A stretch of 33,708 bases of DNA. Origin: Bryobacterales bacterium. Its GTDB lineage: Bacteria; Acidobacteriota; Terriglobia; Bryobacterales; Bryobacteraceae. The DNA is taken from the NCBI GenBank assembly GCA_947467395.1, contig CANIIC010000022.1, positions 1 through 33,708 of the forward strand. Direction: 5' to 3'. The notes beneath the pieces were generated by a model. That model had not been told where the DNA came from. It made no database searches and saw only the letters and a list, made by a program, of their open reading frames with translations. A program made the translations under genes and the position numbers. Positions 7,938 through 16,119 of the stretch are shown here, piece after piece (the stretch's first letter is position 1; each line of letters opens with the position of its first letter).

Positions 7938-9644
7938 TTATCCGGCGATCTTGCTCCAGTTTTCGAGCAGGTGTTGGGCGGTGCGCCAGGCGAGCGCCTG
8001 GAACGAAAGCGTCGGGTTGCGGGAGCCGATGGTGCCCATGACGGAGCCGCCAACGATGGCGAGGTTCGGGGCTTCGTGGGAGAAGCCCCAGCGATCGACA
8101 ACGTTGCGTGCGGGGTCATCGCCCATGCGCGTGCCGCCGATGGCGTGGGTCGAGACGCCTCCGCCGAAGCCGCCACCTCCACCGGAGACTTCGACGGCTC
8201 CGGCTTTGCGATACCAGTCGCGGGCTCTTTCGGAGGCGTGGGATGCCGCGCGTTGCTCGTTCGTATGCGTCGGGTTGGTGATGCGCAGGACAGGGTCGCC
8301 CAGCGGGTCCTTCACGGTGTCATCGAGGTCGAGATACGTGTCCTCGTAGGGGAAGGTGTTGCACTGAATGTAGGCCTGCGTCTGGCGGTCGGCGTTGTCG
8401 TGGATGAACTTCTTCCAGGCGGATCCCCACTGCGGGGCTTTACCCCAGGTGGACATCGAAGCGGCGGTGATGGGGTGACGTTCGTGATAGGCGTGGATGC
8501 TGGCGCCGCCGATGAAACCCATGCCGGAGTGGTCGAAGTTATCGTCGGCCCATTCGTCGATGACGACGCCTTGGGCGATGGCTCCGTACCAGGTGTTGAT
8601 GTCGAACGGGAACAGGGCCTGCACAGATCCCATCTGATGGCCGAAGTAGTGACGGCCGACCTGGCCGTGGTTGTTCGAGAGGCCGTTGGGGTAACGCTCG
8701 GATTTCGAGAGCAGCAGCAGGCGCACGTTCTCGTAGACGTAGGCGCCGGTCATCACGATTTTCGCGGGCTGGAAGTAGTCTTCGTTGTTGCGGCGATAGA
8801 GCACGCCGGTAACGCGGCCATCGCGATCCGAGACGATGCGGGTGACGTGGGCGTTGTCGAAGATCTTCAGGTTGCCGGTCTTCTGCGCGGCGGGGATCGT
8901 GGTGACGGCAGTCGAGTTCTTTGCGTTGAGATGGCAACCGCCGCGATCGCAGTAACCGTGATAGCCGCATGGGCTGCGGCCTTGATAGTTGACGGAGTTG
9001 ATGGCGGCGGGTCCGCGGAAGGGAGCCCAGCCGAGGTCCTTGCCGGCCTTCATCATGAGGTCGGTAAAGCCGGTGTCGCGTAGGGGCGGCATCGGGTATT
9101 CGTTCTGGCGCGGGCCTTCGAAGGGGCTGCCTTTGCCGGTGAGCTTGCCTTTGAGATTGCCGGCGCGGCCGGAGACGCCGATTTCACGCTCGACGATGTC
9201 GTAGAAGGGCTCGAGTTCGTCGTAGGTAAGTGGCCAGTCTTCGACGGTGGATCCGGTGGGGATGGCGGTGGCTCCGTAGCGGGCGATGGAGCGGCTGCGA
9301 ACCTGGAAATCCCAGGGCGTGAAGCGCCAGCTTTGCGCGTGGTAGTGGATCGATGTGCCGCCGATGGCGTTCATCATCGGATGACTTGCGGCCTGTCGCG
9401 CTGGCTGCGTGGGGGATGTTCGCACTGTCGGGATTTCGCGGCCAACTTTTGTGCCGGTGGTGACCTGGCCTCGAACGTTGTTGTAGATTTCGTCGGCGTG
9501 GTAGTCCTTGGCGGGGTCCATCCAGGTACCGGCTTCGATGCCAGCGATGGTCTTGCCGGCGCGGGCGAGGGGGAGCACGGCGAGGCCTCCTGCGGCTCCA
9601 AGGCCGATGACGGCGACGTCGACGGGTTCGAGGTTAATGGGCAT
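7938..9644 (-). CDS. GMC-family FAD oxidoreductase
   Basis: A 568-aa flavoprotein of the glucose-methanol-choline oxidoreductase family, which oxidises sugars, alcohols or related polyols. The N-terminal Rossmann motif VAVIGLGAAGG has GxGxxG at 14-19. Further marks are the INAIGGTS-like substrate-domain stretch (NAIGGTSIHYHAQ), a cysteine-rich CGYHGYCDRGGCHLNAKNS block typical of the gluconate/sorbitol-dehydrogenase-like branch, and the C-terminal STHAIGGTRMG ... GSRNPTLSFQALAWRTA region with the expected active-site His and Asn. The frame is open 74 codons upstream, but only MPINLEPVDVAVIG gives a standard start, preceded by AGGA. The subunit-3 and cytochrome genes that often accompany this branch are absent; two hypothetical genes follow in the same direction. 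Confidence 0.9.
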   Translation of the reverse strand: MPINLEPVDVAVIGLGAAGGLAVLPLARAGKTIAGIEAGTWMDPAKDYHADEIYNNVRGQVTTGTKVGREIPTVRTSPTQPARQAASHPMMNAIGGTSIHYHAQSWRFTPWDFQVRSRSIARYGATAIPTGSTVEDWPLTYDELEPFYDIVEREIGVSGRAGNLKGKLTGKGSPFEGPRQNEYPMPPLRDTGFTDLMMKAGKDLGWAPFRGPAAINSVNYQGRSPCGYHGYCDRGGCHLNAKNSTAVTTIPAAQKTGNLKIFDNAHVTRIVSDRDGRVTGVLYRRNNEDYFQPAKIVMTGAYVYENVRLLLLSKSERYPNGLSNNHGQVGRHYFGHQMGSVQALFPFDINTWYGAIAQGVVIDEWADDNFDHSGMGFIGGASIHAYHERHPITAASMSTWGKAPQWGSAWKKFIHDNADRQTQAYIQCNTFPYEDTYLDLDDTVKDPLGDPVLRITNPTHTNEQRAASHASERARDWYRKAGAVEVSGGGGGFGGGVSTHAIGGTRMGDDPARNVVDRWGFSHEAPNLAIVGGSVMGTIGSRNPTLSFQALAWRTAQHLLENWSKIAG

Positions 9645-9691
9645 GGTCCTGGGGGTGATTCTACCGCAGGGCAATGTGTCAGGTGTACGGG

Positions 9692-9720
9692 TTGTCTTGG
9701 GCACAGGACAGGCGTATACT
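9692..9720 (+). promoter_or_regulatory. Sigma-70-type promoter
   Basis: TTGTCT at 9692-9697 and TATACT at 9715-9720 are separated by exactly 17 bases, matching the consensus at 4/6 and 5/6 positions. It lies 49 bases upstream of the ATG at 9770. The short leader between contains an imperfect GC-rich inverted repeat (TTTCGG at 9729-9734, CCGAAA near 9755-9760) just before the ribosome site. Confidence 0.6.
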
Positions 9721-9769
9721 GCGGGCGGTTTCGGGCTGCGGCCTTCGGCTGCGGCCGAAAGGAGGCTGA

Positions 9770-10225
9770 ATGCGGGTGATTGTTTCGCTTCTGCTGATTG
9801 TCTTGAGCAGCGTGCCCCTCCGAGGTAGTGATCTGCTGGTGGGCACGTGGGTGCTGGATCTTTCACGATCTCACTTTGAGCCGGGTACGGCTCCGCGAAG
9901 CCAGACGCGGGTGTATCGGGAAACGGAGAAGGGGATCATCGCTACGGTGATCACTGTGGAGAAGGACGGGTCTTCGCGGACGGTGGAGTTTCCGATGAAT
10001 TTCGATGGCGAGGCTCAGACAGTGACGGGATCGGAGACGATGGACGAGATTCGAATGTCGCAGATCACGCCGCTGAAATCGGAAGCGACGATCAAGCACG
10101 CCGGGCAGGTGGTGGCTCGTTCGGAGCGGGAGTTGGTGTCGCCGAATGAGTTGAGGGTGACGTTCGAGAGTCTGAAGTACGACGGGACTCCGATTCGGAA
10201 CATCTACGTGTACTTGCGGAAGTGA
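9770..10225 (+). CDS. Secreted hypothetical protein, lipocalin-like size
   Basis: A 151-aa exported protein: signal peptide MRVIVSLLLIVLSSVPLRGS, then LLVGTWVLDLSRSHFEPG, the 'GtW.ln...S.f.pg' opening common to small beta-barrel or lipocalin-like exported proteins that are multiplied in Acidobacteriota genomes. The rest alternates short beta strands; no catalytic residues are evident. The start is firm: GAAAGGAGG lies just upstream of the ATG, and a good promoter lies before that. It is a single-gene unit, convergent with the adaptor gene (9 bases between stops). Role unknown. Confidence 0.82.
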   Translation: MRVIVSLLLIVLSSVPLRGSDLLVGTWVLDLSRSHFEPGTAPRSQTRVYRETEKGIIATVITVEKDGSSRTVEFPMNFDGEAQTVTGSETMDEIRMSQITPLKSEATIKHAGQVVARSERELVSPNELRVTFESLKYDGTPIRNIYVYLRK

Positions 10226-10234
10226 CGCGACCTT

Positions 10235-11446
10235 CTACTGCGGTTGTGCGACGGTGACCAGCATGCCATTGGTGAGGGTGCGGTCCGAGGGGAGGGCGAT
10301 CTTGTCGCCTTCCTTGAGTTCCTTCACTTCGGTGCGCGTGGTGTTGTTGACGCCGAGGGTGACGACTTTCCATTCAAGCTTGTCGCCGTTCAGAACGTAG
10401 ACGCCCGTCTCGCCGTTTTCGCGGAAGACGGCTTCTTTGGGGATGGTGATCGTCTGCTTCACCACTTCAGACTCGATGCGCGCCGTGATGTTCGTGCCAG
10501 GGAGCAAGTCCTGGTCGGGGTTCTTAATGATGCAGAGGACCTCACCGACTTGACGTGTTTCGAGCGGCTGGATCTGGGTCGGCAGGCGATCGACAAGGCC
10601 GGTCCAGGTGCGGGTGGGCATGGCATCCCAGGTGATGGTCACGGGCATGCGGGTGCGGACGCGGCCCAGATCGGGTTCGTCGACGTAGACGGTGACGTGC
10701 ACATCGCTGAGGCGGCCGATGGATGCCACGACGTCGCCGGGGTTGAGGTAAGCTCCGGGTTTCAGATCGAACTGGTACACAGTGCCCGAGATGGGGGCTC
10801 GAACGGTACTCTGTTTGATGCGTTCCAGGATCTGGCTGCGTGCGGCGGTTTCCTGCTGTTGGCGGAGTTCGAGCGGGCGGCGATCCGTGGGGGCGATGAT
10901 CGCCGCGATGCGTTGCTGGAGGCCTCGGATCTGCGATTCCAGAGAGTCGACACGGGCCTTGCGTGAGGCGACTTGTTCGCGGGTAGAGGCTTGCTTCGCT
11001 TCGAGGCGGGCTTCACGGTCATATTCCTCGCGAGCTGATTTCAGTTCGACATTGGCTTGGTCGATTTGCGTCTGGAGCGCGACGCGCTCCGCGGGTCGGC
11101 CACCACTGTTGATGAGGTCGAGATCGGCCTGGACTGCGGCGATGCGGGCTTCGGCGGCTTCGAGATCGTGACGAAGTTGCGCTGTGTCGAGTTCGACGAG
11201 CGCATCGCCCGCTTTCACTTGTTGACGGAGCTTCACTAGGATCTTGTCGACGCGGCCTGCGGTTTCCGCGCGGGCCTGTGCGGATTCGGAAGGTTCGACT
11301 TTGCCGTTGGTAGAAACGACGCTCGCGATGTCCGTGCGGGTGGCTTCGGCGAAGGCGATCGCGGGCGGTTGGTTGCGCCATTCGAGAGCCTGCCAGACGC
11401 CGACGCCGAGCAGAGCGAGAATCACGAGACTGATGACATACTTCAT
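10235..11446 (-). CDS. HlyD/MacA-type periplasmic adaptor subunit
   Basis: A 403-aa membrane-fusion protein that would link an inner-membrane pump to an outer-membrane channel. Residues 3-20 form one membrane anchor. The lipoyl half-motifs flank a long helical hairpin: ARAETAGRVDKILVKLRQQVKAGDALVELD (~57-86) and VRAPISGTVYQFDLKPGAYLNPGDVV (~214-240), with heptad-rich coils between (~88-205). Beta-barrel and membrane-proximal domains follow (VTVYVDEPDLGRV, TITIPKEAVF, GVYVLNGDKLEWKVVTLG). The overall order matches MacA-type partners of ABC exporters. No transporter or TolC gene lies beside it, so it is an orphan within this window. It is divergent from the patatin gene with only 55 bases between. 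Confidence 0.9.
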   Translation of the reverse strand: MKYVISLVILALLGVGVWQALEWRNQPPAIAFAEATRTDIASVVSTNGKVEPSESAQARAETAGRVDKILVKLRQQVKAGDALVELDTAQLRHDLEAAEARIAAVQADLDLINSGGRPAERVALQTQIDQANVELKSAREEYDREARLEAKQASTREQVASRKARVDSLESQIRGLQQRIAAIIAPTDRRPLELRQQQETAARSQILERIKQSTVRAPISGTVYQFDLKPGAYLNPGDVVASIGRLSDVHVTVYVDEPDLGRVRTRMPVTITWDAMPTRTWTGLVDRLPTQIQPLETRQVGEVLCIIKNPDQDLLPGTNITARIESEVVKQTITIPKEAVFRENGETGVYVLNGDKLEWKVVTLGVNNTTRTEVKELKEGDKIALPSDRTLTNGMLVTVAQPQ

Positions 11447-11501
11447 GTGGCGGATTGCTTCATTAGTCAGTATTCCGCGTTCGAGAGGACCCGGTCAAAT
11501 A

Positions 11502-12185
11502 ATGAAAGCGTTGGTGTTGTCGGGAGGCGGGCTGTTTGGGGCGTGGCAGGCGGGCGCATGGAGCGTTCTGGCGGAACGATTTGAGCCAGATCTGATCGTT
11601 GGCGCGTCGATCGGTTCCCTGAACGGGTACCTCATTGCGTGCGGGGTGGACCCTGAGGAGTTGATCTCGATCTGGCGCAATCCGGCGTTCCGGCGGTTGC
11701 AGGAGTTGGAGAAAACGCTTCAGGGATGGATGCAGCACTACTCTCTTCGACGTCCGCTGGCGGTGACGGTTACGGACATTCTGACGATGAAGGCGTGGAT
11801 CGCGCGTGACGAGGAGATCACGTGGCGGCATCTGGCTGCGTCGTGCGCGGTGCCGTTGGCGATGCCTCAGGTGAAGATCGGCGGGCGGTGGTGCACGGAT
11901 GGGGGGCTTCTGGCTCCGCTGCCGGTGTGGGCGGCGGTAGAGTTGGGGGCAACGGAGATCGAAGGATTGCAGGTGCTGGGGAAGTTTCCGTCTCCGTTGT
12001 TGGGGCCTTTGGTGGCTGCGTTTCGGGGTGTGGCCGGGAAATCAGATACGGTGCCGACGGGCGTGGATCTGCGCGTGCGGGAGCCGCGGGAACTTTTGGG
12101 GGATCTGAAGTCGACGCTGTGGGGGACGCAGATGGATGTGGAACGATGGATTCAACAGGGTATCGAGGATGCTCAGGGCTGGTAA
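11502..12185 (+). CDS. Patatin-like phospholipase
   Basis: A 227-aa lipid acyl hydrolase of the patatin/RssA type with a Ser-Asp dyad. The oxyanion loop is SGGGLFGAWQAG (~7-18), the nucleophile elbow GASIGSLNG (GxSxG, Ser ~39) and the aspartate CTDGGLLAPLPV (DGG ~131). No signal peptide is seen, so it is probably cytoplasmic or peripheral. The frame is open 86 codons further upstream, but that stretch runs antisense through the adaptor gene; MKALVLSGGG is the normal family start. The ribosome site is weak (GAGAGGAC lies 16-20 bases upstream). It is shorter than the typical ~300-aa family member. Confidence 0.88.
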   Translation: MKALVLSGGGLFGAWQAGAWSVLAERFEPDLIVGASIGSLNGYLIACGVDPEELISIWRNPAFRRLQELEKTLQGWMQHYSLRRPLAVTVTDILTMKAWIARDEEITWRHLAASCAVPLAMPQVKIGGRWCTDGGLLAPLPVWAAVELGATEIEGLQVLGKFPSPLLGPLVAAFRGVAGKSDTVPTGVDLRVREPRELLGDLKSTLWGTQMDVERWIQQGIEDAQGW

Positions 12186-12210
12186 AACCATTTCCATTCG
12201 AAATTGTTTT
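12184..12210. repeat. AT-rich inverted repeat after the patatin gene
   Basis: AAAACCATTT (12184-12193) pairs with AAATTGTTTT (12201-12210) at 9 of 10 positions around a 7-base loop. It begins at the patatin stop codon and lies just before a GATAAT (12215-12220) that could be the -10 of the next gene. It could be an operator or a weak bidirectional terminator. Confidence 0.35.
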
Positions 12211-12232
12211 GGGTGATAATAAGCGGAGCATC

Positions 12233-12553
12233 ATGACTTACCAGATCCACAAGCTGAGAGCGCACTTGCGGCAGCACTTCCGGTTCGCACCGCATGTGAG
12301 CGGGGTAACGAACGTGAAGCCACGCGATTACGAAGCTGCGGGAACAGTGGAGTCGACGTCACCTTACGCTGCGTTCTTCGCGCTGCGGGAGACGCCGGAG
12401 GCGCTGGAAGTCGGCGACATACTGGAGGCCAACGGGTCGCTGCGGATCCTGAAGTTTGTGGGGTTCGAAGAAGCGCAGTGGGTCTTGCCGGAGATGAAGC
12501 CTCAGATGCCTGTTCCGGCCGAAACTGACCCCAGTTCTGTCGCGATACAATAG
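12233..12553 (+). CDS. Hypothetical small protein
   Basis: A 106-aa soluble protein. I recognise no family. It has a basic N-terminal third (HKLRAHLRQHFRF), a central acidic/hydrophobic part (SPYAAFFALRETPEALEVGDILEANG) and a C-terminal LRILKFVGFEEAQWVLPE stretch that looks like a small alpha/beta or beta-barrel unit. The frame is open far upstream through the patatin gene, but GGAG about 5 bases before ATG 12233, and the AT-rich spacer in front, place the start here. It ends 7 bases before the 2H phosphoesterase gene, so the two are likely co-transcribed. Confidence 0.72.
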   Translation: MTYQIHKLRAHLRQHFRFAPHVSGVTNVKPRDYEAAGTVESTSPYAAFFALRETPEALEVGDILEANGSLRILKFVGFEEAQWVLPEMKPQMPVPAETDPSSVAIQ

Positions 12554-12560
12554 TCTCGCA

Positions 12561-13124
12561 ATGGATGGAACGGGGACTGACTCCCTGATCAACTCGTTTT
12601 CGTTAGTGGCCTACCTGCCAGAGCCGTTGGCTGGGTTTGTAGATGCCCTGCGACGGGAGATCCAGCCTGGAAGTACGGCACGTGGGCACGTGACTTTGTT
12701 GCCGCCGAGGCCCATTCAGTCGCCTGTCGAACAAGCCTGTACGGAGATCGCGGCGGTGCTTGAAAGCGAATTCACCTTTGACGTGCAACTCGGCAAGGTG
12801 TGCGTGTTTCCAGCTTCTCGCGTAGTGCACTTGTCGATCGGGGATGGTTCGGCGACGCTGATCCGGCTGCATCGGGTGCTGAATCGCGGGGCATGTGAGC
12901 ACCTGGAGATGTTCTACTATCATCCGCATGTGACACTGGCGCAGGGCTTAGATGGCGATGCGGTCAACAAGGCGACGGATGTGGCCGCGGCCAAGTGGCA
13001 GGCGTATGAAGGCAAGCGGAGCTTCGCGGTAGAGCGCGTGACGCTGGTGCAGAATACGGAACAGAACAACTGGCGCAACTTGCAGGAGTTTTCGTTGCGG
13101 ACCCCGGTGATTGCCTGGATTTAG
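12561..13124 (+). CDS. 2H phosphoesterase (2'-5' RNA ligase-like)
   Basis: A 187-aa member of the 2H phosphoesterase superfamily, which includes RNA 2',3'-cyclic phosphodiesterases. Both catalytic HxT motifs are present in the expected positions: GHVTLLPP (His43, Thr45) and HPHVTLAQG (His123, Thr125), within the usual ~180-aa two-lobed fold. Probable substrates are cyclic phosphates on RNA ends or small nucleotides; the sequence does not tell which. It is the last chromosomal gene before the phage-like cluster, with a 125-base spacer (13125-13249) after it. That spacer has a short ACGCG-AACA-CGCGT palindrome and a repeated GTAGATC (13148-13154, 13181-13187), but no promoter I can defend. Confidence 0.85.
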   Translation: MDGTGTDSLINSFSLVAYLPEPLAGFVDALRREIQPGSTARGHVTLLPPRPIQSPVEQACTEIAAVLESEFTFDVQLGKVCVFPASRVVHLSIGDGSATLIRLHRVLNRGACEHLEMFYYHPHVTLAQGLDGDAVNKATDVAAAKWQAYEGKRSFAVERVTLVQNTEQNNWRNLQEFSLRTPVIAWI

Positions 13125-13249
13125 GGTAGTGCGAGACGCGAACACGCGTAGATCTGTAACTGTATTTCCTTCCTTCTGAAGTAGATCCCAAAATAAACGG
13201 TCGGCAAGCCGGAGGTGTGCGCGTACTTTCGTGTGCGTGAGGGACGCTG

Positions 13250-13456
13250 ATGACGAAATCAAAGGGCAGCGGACAGGCCGAGGTGGTCAAGAAGTTATTG
13301 GCGGACGTAGAGGAAAAGCTGAAGGCGGAGGGGTTGAAGGTCACGCTGGGGGACTATATCAAGCTAGTCCAGTTGCAAAAAGAGCTGGAACTAGACGAAC
13401 CAAGAGAGATTCGAGTTCGTTGGATGGACGAATCCGAGTCGTCGAGCGAAACCTAG
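13250..13456 (+). CDS. Small terminase-like protein
   Basis: A 68-aa charged, mainly helical protein opening the structural cluster. An amphipathic helix (QAEVVKKLLADVEEKLKAEG, 9-28) is followed by VTLGDYIKLVQLQKELEL (31-48) and an acidic Ser/Glu tail. I infer a small-terminase role only from its position directly before the large terminase and its helical, oligomer-prone look. No helix-turn-helix DNA-binding domain is visible, unlike phage small terminases that recognise pac or cos sites. A GAGGGAC lies just before the ATG. Its 3' end overlaps the likely start of the large terminase gene. It may instead be an unrelated accessory protein. Confidence 0.6.
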   Translation: MTKSKGSGQAEVVKKLLADVEEKLKAEGLKVTLGDYIKLVQLQKELELDEPREIRVRWMDESESSSET

Positions 13457-14718
13457 GCTATCGGCTGCTGCCTTCGCAGAAGAAGTTTCACGAATCGAAG
13501 GCGCGGTTCAAGGGGTTTTCGGGGCCGGTGGGGTCGGGCAAGACGCAGGCCCTGTGTGCGGAAGCAGTGAGACTTGCGTACCGGAATCACGGGCGAACGG
13601 GGTTGATCGGAGCTCCGACATATCCGATGTTGCGGGATGCAACGATTGCGTCGCTGACCGAGTATCTGGAATCACTGGGGATCGAGTTCACAGTGAATCG
13701 TGGGGAGAACTATCTGGTGATTCCGGAGGTCGGGTCACGGATTCTGTTTCGTGCGGTGGAGGAGTTTGAGCGCCTGCGCGGAAGTAACCTGGCTTGGTTC
13801 GGGCTGGATGAACTGACGTATACGTCGGAGGATGCATGGCTGCGCTTAGAGGGTCGCCTGCGCGATCCGAAGGCGACGGAGTTGTGCGGCTTCGCGGTGT
13901 GGACTCCGAAGGGCTACGACTGGGTCTATGAGCGGTTTGTGCGGGGCTGCATTGAAGGATACGAGACGGTGTTGGCGAAGCCGTTCGAGAACCGGTATCT
14001 ATTGGAGCGGATTCCGGACTACTACGAACGGTTGAAGCACAGTTACGATCCCCGGTTTTACCAGCAAGAGGTCATGGGCGACTACCTGCACTTGAAGGCC
14101 GGGCGCGTGTATGACTCTTTCGAGCGGGGGGCCAACGTGACGGAGGTGACGCTGGATCCGCAAGTTCCGCTGCTGTGGGCGTTGGATTTCAACGTGGATC
14201 CGATGTCGTCGGTGGTGGCGCAGGTGATCGGGGATCGGGTCCAGGTGTTCGACGAGATCGTTCTGAGCCGGGCGACGACGATGGATGCGTGTGATGAGTT
14301 TCAGCGGCGGTATCCACCGCATCCGGCCGGGTTGCAGGTGTTCGCGGATGCGTCAGGAGCGCGAAGTCAGACGACAGGACTGTCGGACATCACGGTCGTG
14401 AAGGATTCGTTTCGGAGCGGGGCATATGGGTCGGTGTCAACGAGGGTGCCGTCGTCGAATCCTGCGGTGCAATTGCGGGTCGGGCTGGTGAACGCCAAGT
14501 TGGGGAGCGCGGCGGGGCAGCGAATGTTGTTCGTGGATCCGCGTTGCAAGGAACTGATCAAAGATTTCGAGCAGGTTGCTTACAAAGAGGGGTCGCAGGT
14601 GATCGATAAAGAGCGGGATCCGAAGCGGACGCATCTGTCGGATGCGCTGGGGTACCTGGTGTGGCAGGAGTTTGGAAAGAAGCCGCAAGTGGGATTGGGA
14701 CGGGAGAGGTTGGTCTAG
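13420..14718 (+). CDS. Phage terminase large subunit
   Basis: About 432 aa; the ATPase-nuclease motor that pumps DNA into the procapsid. The ATPase half shows Walker A GPVGSGKT (35-42), TGLIGAPTYPMLRDA (~60-74) and Walker B LAWFGLDEL (~124-132, Asp-Glu pair), with a coupling stretch FAVWTPKGYDWVYERF (~158-173). The C-terminal RNase H-like nuclease half has ALDFNVDPMSSV, VFADASGA and THLSDALGYLVW, supplying the expected three acidic residues. The frame is open back to 13231, but that part is out-of-frame translation of the preceding gene. TTG 13420 is the only start near the first conserved residues, so the exact start is uncertain. It overlaps the previous gene by 37 bases. Confidence 0.93.
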   Translation: MDGRIRVVERNLGYRLLPSQKKFHESKARFKGFSGPVGSGKTQALCAEAVRLAYRNHGRTGLIGAPTYPMLRDATIASLTEYLESLGIEFTVNRGENYLVIPEVGSRILFRAVEEFERLRGSNLAWFGLDELTYTSEDAWLRLEGRLRDPKATELCGFAVWTPKGYDWVYERFVRGCIEGYETVLAKPFENRYLLERIPDYYERLKHSYDPRFYQQEVMGDYLHLKAGRVYDSFERGANVTEVTLDPQVPLLWALDFNVDPMSSVVAQVIGDRVQVFDEIVLSRATTMDACDEFQRRYPPHPAGLQVFADASGARSQTTGLSDITVVKDSFRSGAYGSVSTRVPSSNPAVQLRVGLVNAKLGSAAGQRMLFVDPRCKELIKDFEQVAYKEGSQVIDKERDPKRTHLSDALGYLVWQEFGKKPQVGLGRERLV

Positions 14719-14728
14719 GAGAAGACAC

Positions 14729-16096
14729 GTGTTCGATATTGACCAGGAACATCCGGAGTACGTCGCGAAAAAAACGACGTGGCGAAAGTATCGCGACTTG
14801 TACGCAGGCGGCGATCAACTGAAGGCCAACGCGGGGGAGTATCTGATCCGGCGGCAAAGAGAGCCGGGGGATGTCTACGCGGAACGATTGAATCGTGTGT
14901 TCTATGAGAACTACATCGGTTCGATTGTGGACTGGTACACGGCGACGTTATTCCGTCGTGAACCGGGGTTGACGTATCTGGGCGTGAACGAGCCGGGGCG
15001 GAAGTATTTTTCCGAGTTGACGGAGGACGCTGATCTTAAGGGGACGGCGTTGTCTGACTTCTTCCGGGCACAGTTTGCCGAAGGTTTAGTTACGGGTTCG
15101 AGCTGGGTGTTGGTGGACTTTCCGCGGAGTGCGAGTGTGGCGGGGACGCGTGCGGAAGAAGAGGCGCTTGGCGTGTCGCGAGCGTATCTGGTGCCGTATC
15201 GGAGCGAGGACGTCATCAACTGGAACTACGACGATCAAGGCTCACTGGACTGGGCGGTGGTGCGGACGTCTTGTGTGAAGAAGTCGAGCATCGACGATAC
15301 AGAGTGGCGTACTGAGACGGTGTGGCGTTACTACGACCGGGAGACATTTCGGGTGTTCCGGCAGGAACGGGCCGAAGGTCCGGTGGTGCGGGAGAACGAG
15401 GGACGTCACGGGCTGGCGAAGCTGCATCGTGTGCCGTTGTTCCAGTTGAACTTGAGTCAAGGCCAGTGGTTGTTGAATCGTGCGGGTTCTCTGCAGTTGG
15501 AGCACTTCAATAAGAGCAACGCACTGAGCTGGGCGTTGACGATGGGGCTGTTCGCGATGCCTGTAATCTTCAGTGAGCGCGAGTTCAGTCAGATGGTTGG
15601 CGAGAGCTACTACATCCAGTTGGGGCCCGAAGATCGGTTCGGGTGGACGGAGCCAGAGGGCAAAGTTTACCAGATTGCTGCGGACAACCTTGTTCGACTC
15701 CAGGAAGAGATCTACCGCGTGTGTTATCTGACGCAGGTGGGCGGGGCGCTGGATGCGACGGGACGGCAGAGTGCGGCTGCGAAGCAACGTGATTTCGCGA
15801 TCACGGTGGAAGTGCTGCGGTCGTACGGCGATGCGATGAAGGAGCAGATCCGGCGGGTGTTGTACGCGATCGATGAAGCTCGCGAGGACGGGCTGCATGT
15901 GAATGTGACCGGCCTGGACGAATTTGATATCGCGGATTTCGGTAGTGAGCTTGAAGATGCGAAAGCATTGCTGGAATTGGGCTTGGTGTCGCCGACCTTG
16001 AAGAAGGAAGTCTTCAAGAAATTGGCGCTCAAGTACCTTTGTGACGCCCGGCAGGATGTGAAGGACCGGGTCGTGGGGGAAATCGAAGCGGCATAA
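14729..16096 (+). CDS. Phage portal protein
   Basis: A 455-aa portal of the DUF4055/SPP1-like kind, forming the ring at the capsid vertex through which DNA passes. Evidence: position right after the large terminase, and the typical opening of a Tyr/Arg-rich helical segment (WRKYRDLYAGGDQLK ... YAERLNRVFYENYIGSIVDWY) leading to 'LFRREPGLTYLG'. A central mixed domain and a long helical stem/crown follow (ALSWALTMGLFAMPVIFSE, then VRLQEEIYRVCYLTQVGG and AAAKQRDFAITVEVLRSYGDAMKEQIRRVLYAID). The GTG start at 14729 is supported by AGGAGA 8 bases upstream and sits 10 bases after the terminase stop. The longer frame back to 14642 is overlap noise. Confidence 0.85.
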   Translation: MFDIDQEHPEYVAKKTTWRKYRDLYAGGDQLKANAGEYLIRRQREPGDVYAERLNRVFYENYIGSIVDWYTATLFRREPGLTYLGVNEPGRKYFSELTEDADLKGTALSDFFRAQFAEGLVTGSSWVLVDFPRSASVAGTRAEEEALGVSRAYLVPYRSEDVINWNYDDQGSLDWAVVRTSCVKKSSIDDTEWRTETVWRYYDRETFRVFRQERAEGPVVRENEGRHGLAKLHRVPLFQLNLSQGQWLLNRAGSLQLEHFNKSNALSWALTMGLFAMPVIFSEREFSQMVGESYYIQLGPEDRFGWTEPEGKVYQIAADNLVRLQEEIYRVCYLTQVGGALDATGRQSAAAKQRDFAITVEVLRSYGDAMKEQIRRVLYAIDEAREDGLHVNVTGLDEFDIADFGSELEDAKALLELGLVSPTLKKEVFKKLALKYLCDARQDVKDRVVGEIEAA

Positions 16097-16119
16097 CGTC
16101 TAGCTACGGATGAACACAC

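Noticed and set aside
7971-9083. 370-codon open frame antisense to the GMC gene
   Set aside because: Repetitive Val/Gly/Asp composition is the usual shadow of a high-GC gene; no motif and no start site.
9729-9760. GC-rich inverted repeat before the ribosome site at 9770 as a riboswitch
   Set aside because: Arms pair for only about six bases with internal mismatches, and there is no conserved aptamer pattern.
9645-9866. 74-codon extension of the GMC oxidoreductase
   Set aside because: It covers the promoter and ribosome site of the divergent gene and lies before a normal Rossmann-fold start.
11244-11501. 86-codon upstream extension of the patatin frame
   Set aside because: It runs antisense through the adaptor gene's 5' end; the family's conserved GGG loop starts right after ATG 11502.
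13136-13149. ACGCG-AACA-CGCGT palindrome before the particle cluster
   Set aside because: Only 5 bp per arm with no T-run and no partner copy at 29.3 kb, so neither terminator nor attachment site is supported.
14642-14728. Longer portal start
   Set aside because: This stretch is out-of-frame terminase sequence; GTG 14729 has AGGAGA at proper spacing.
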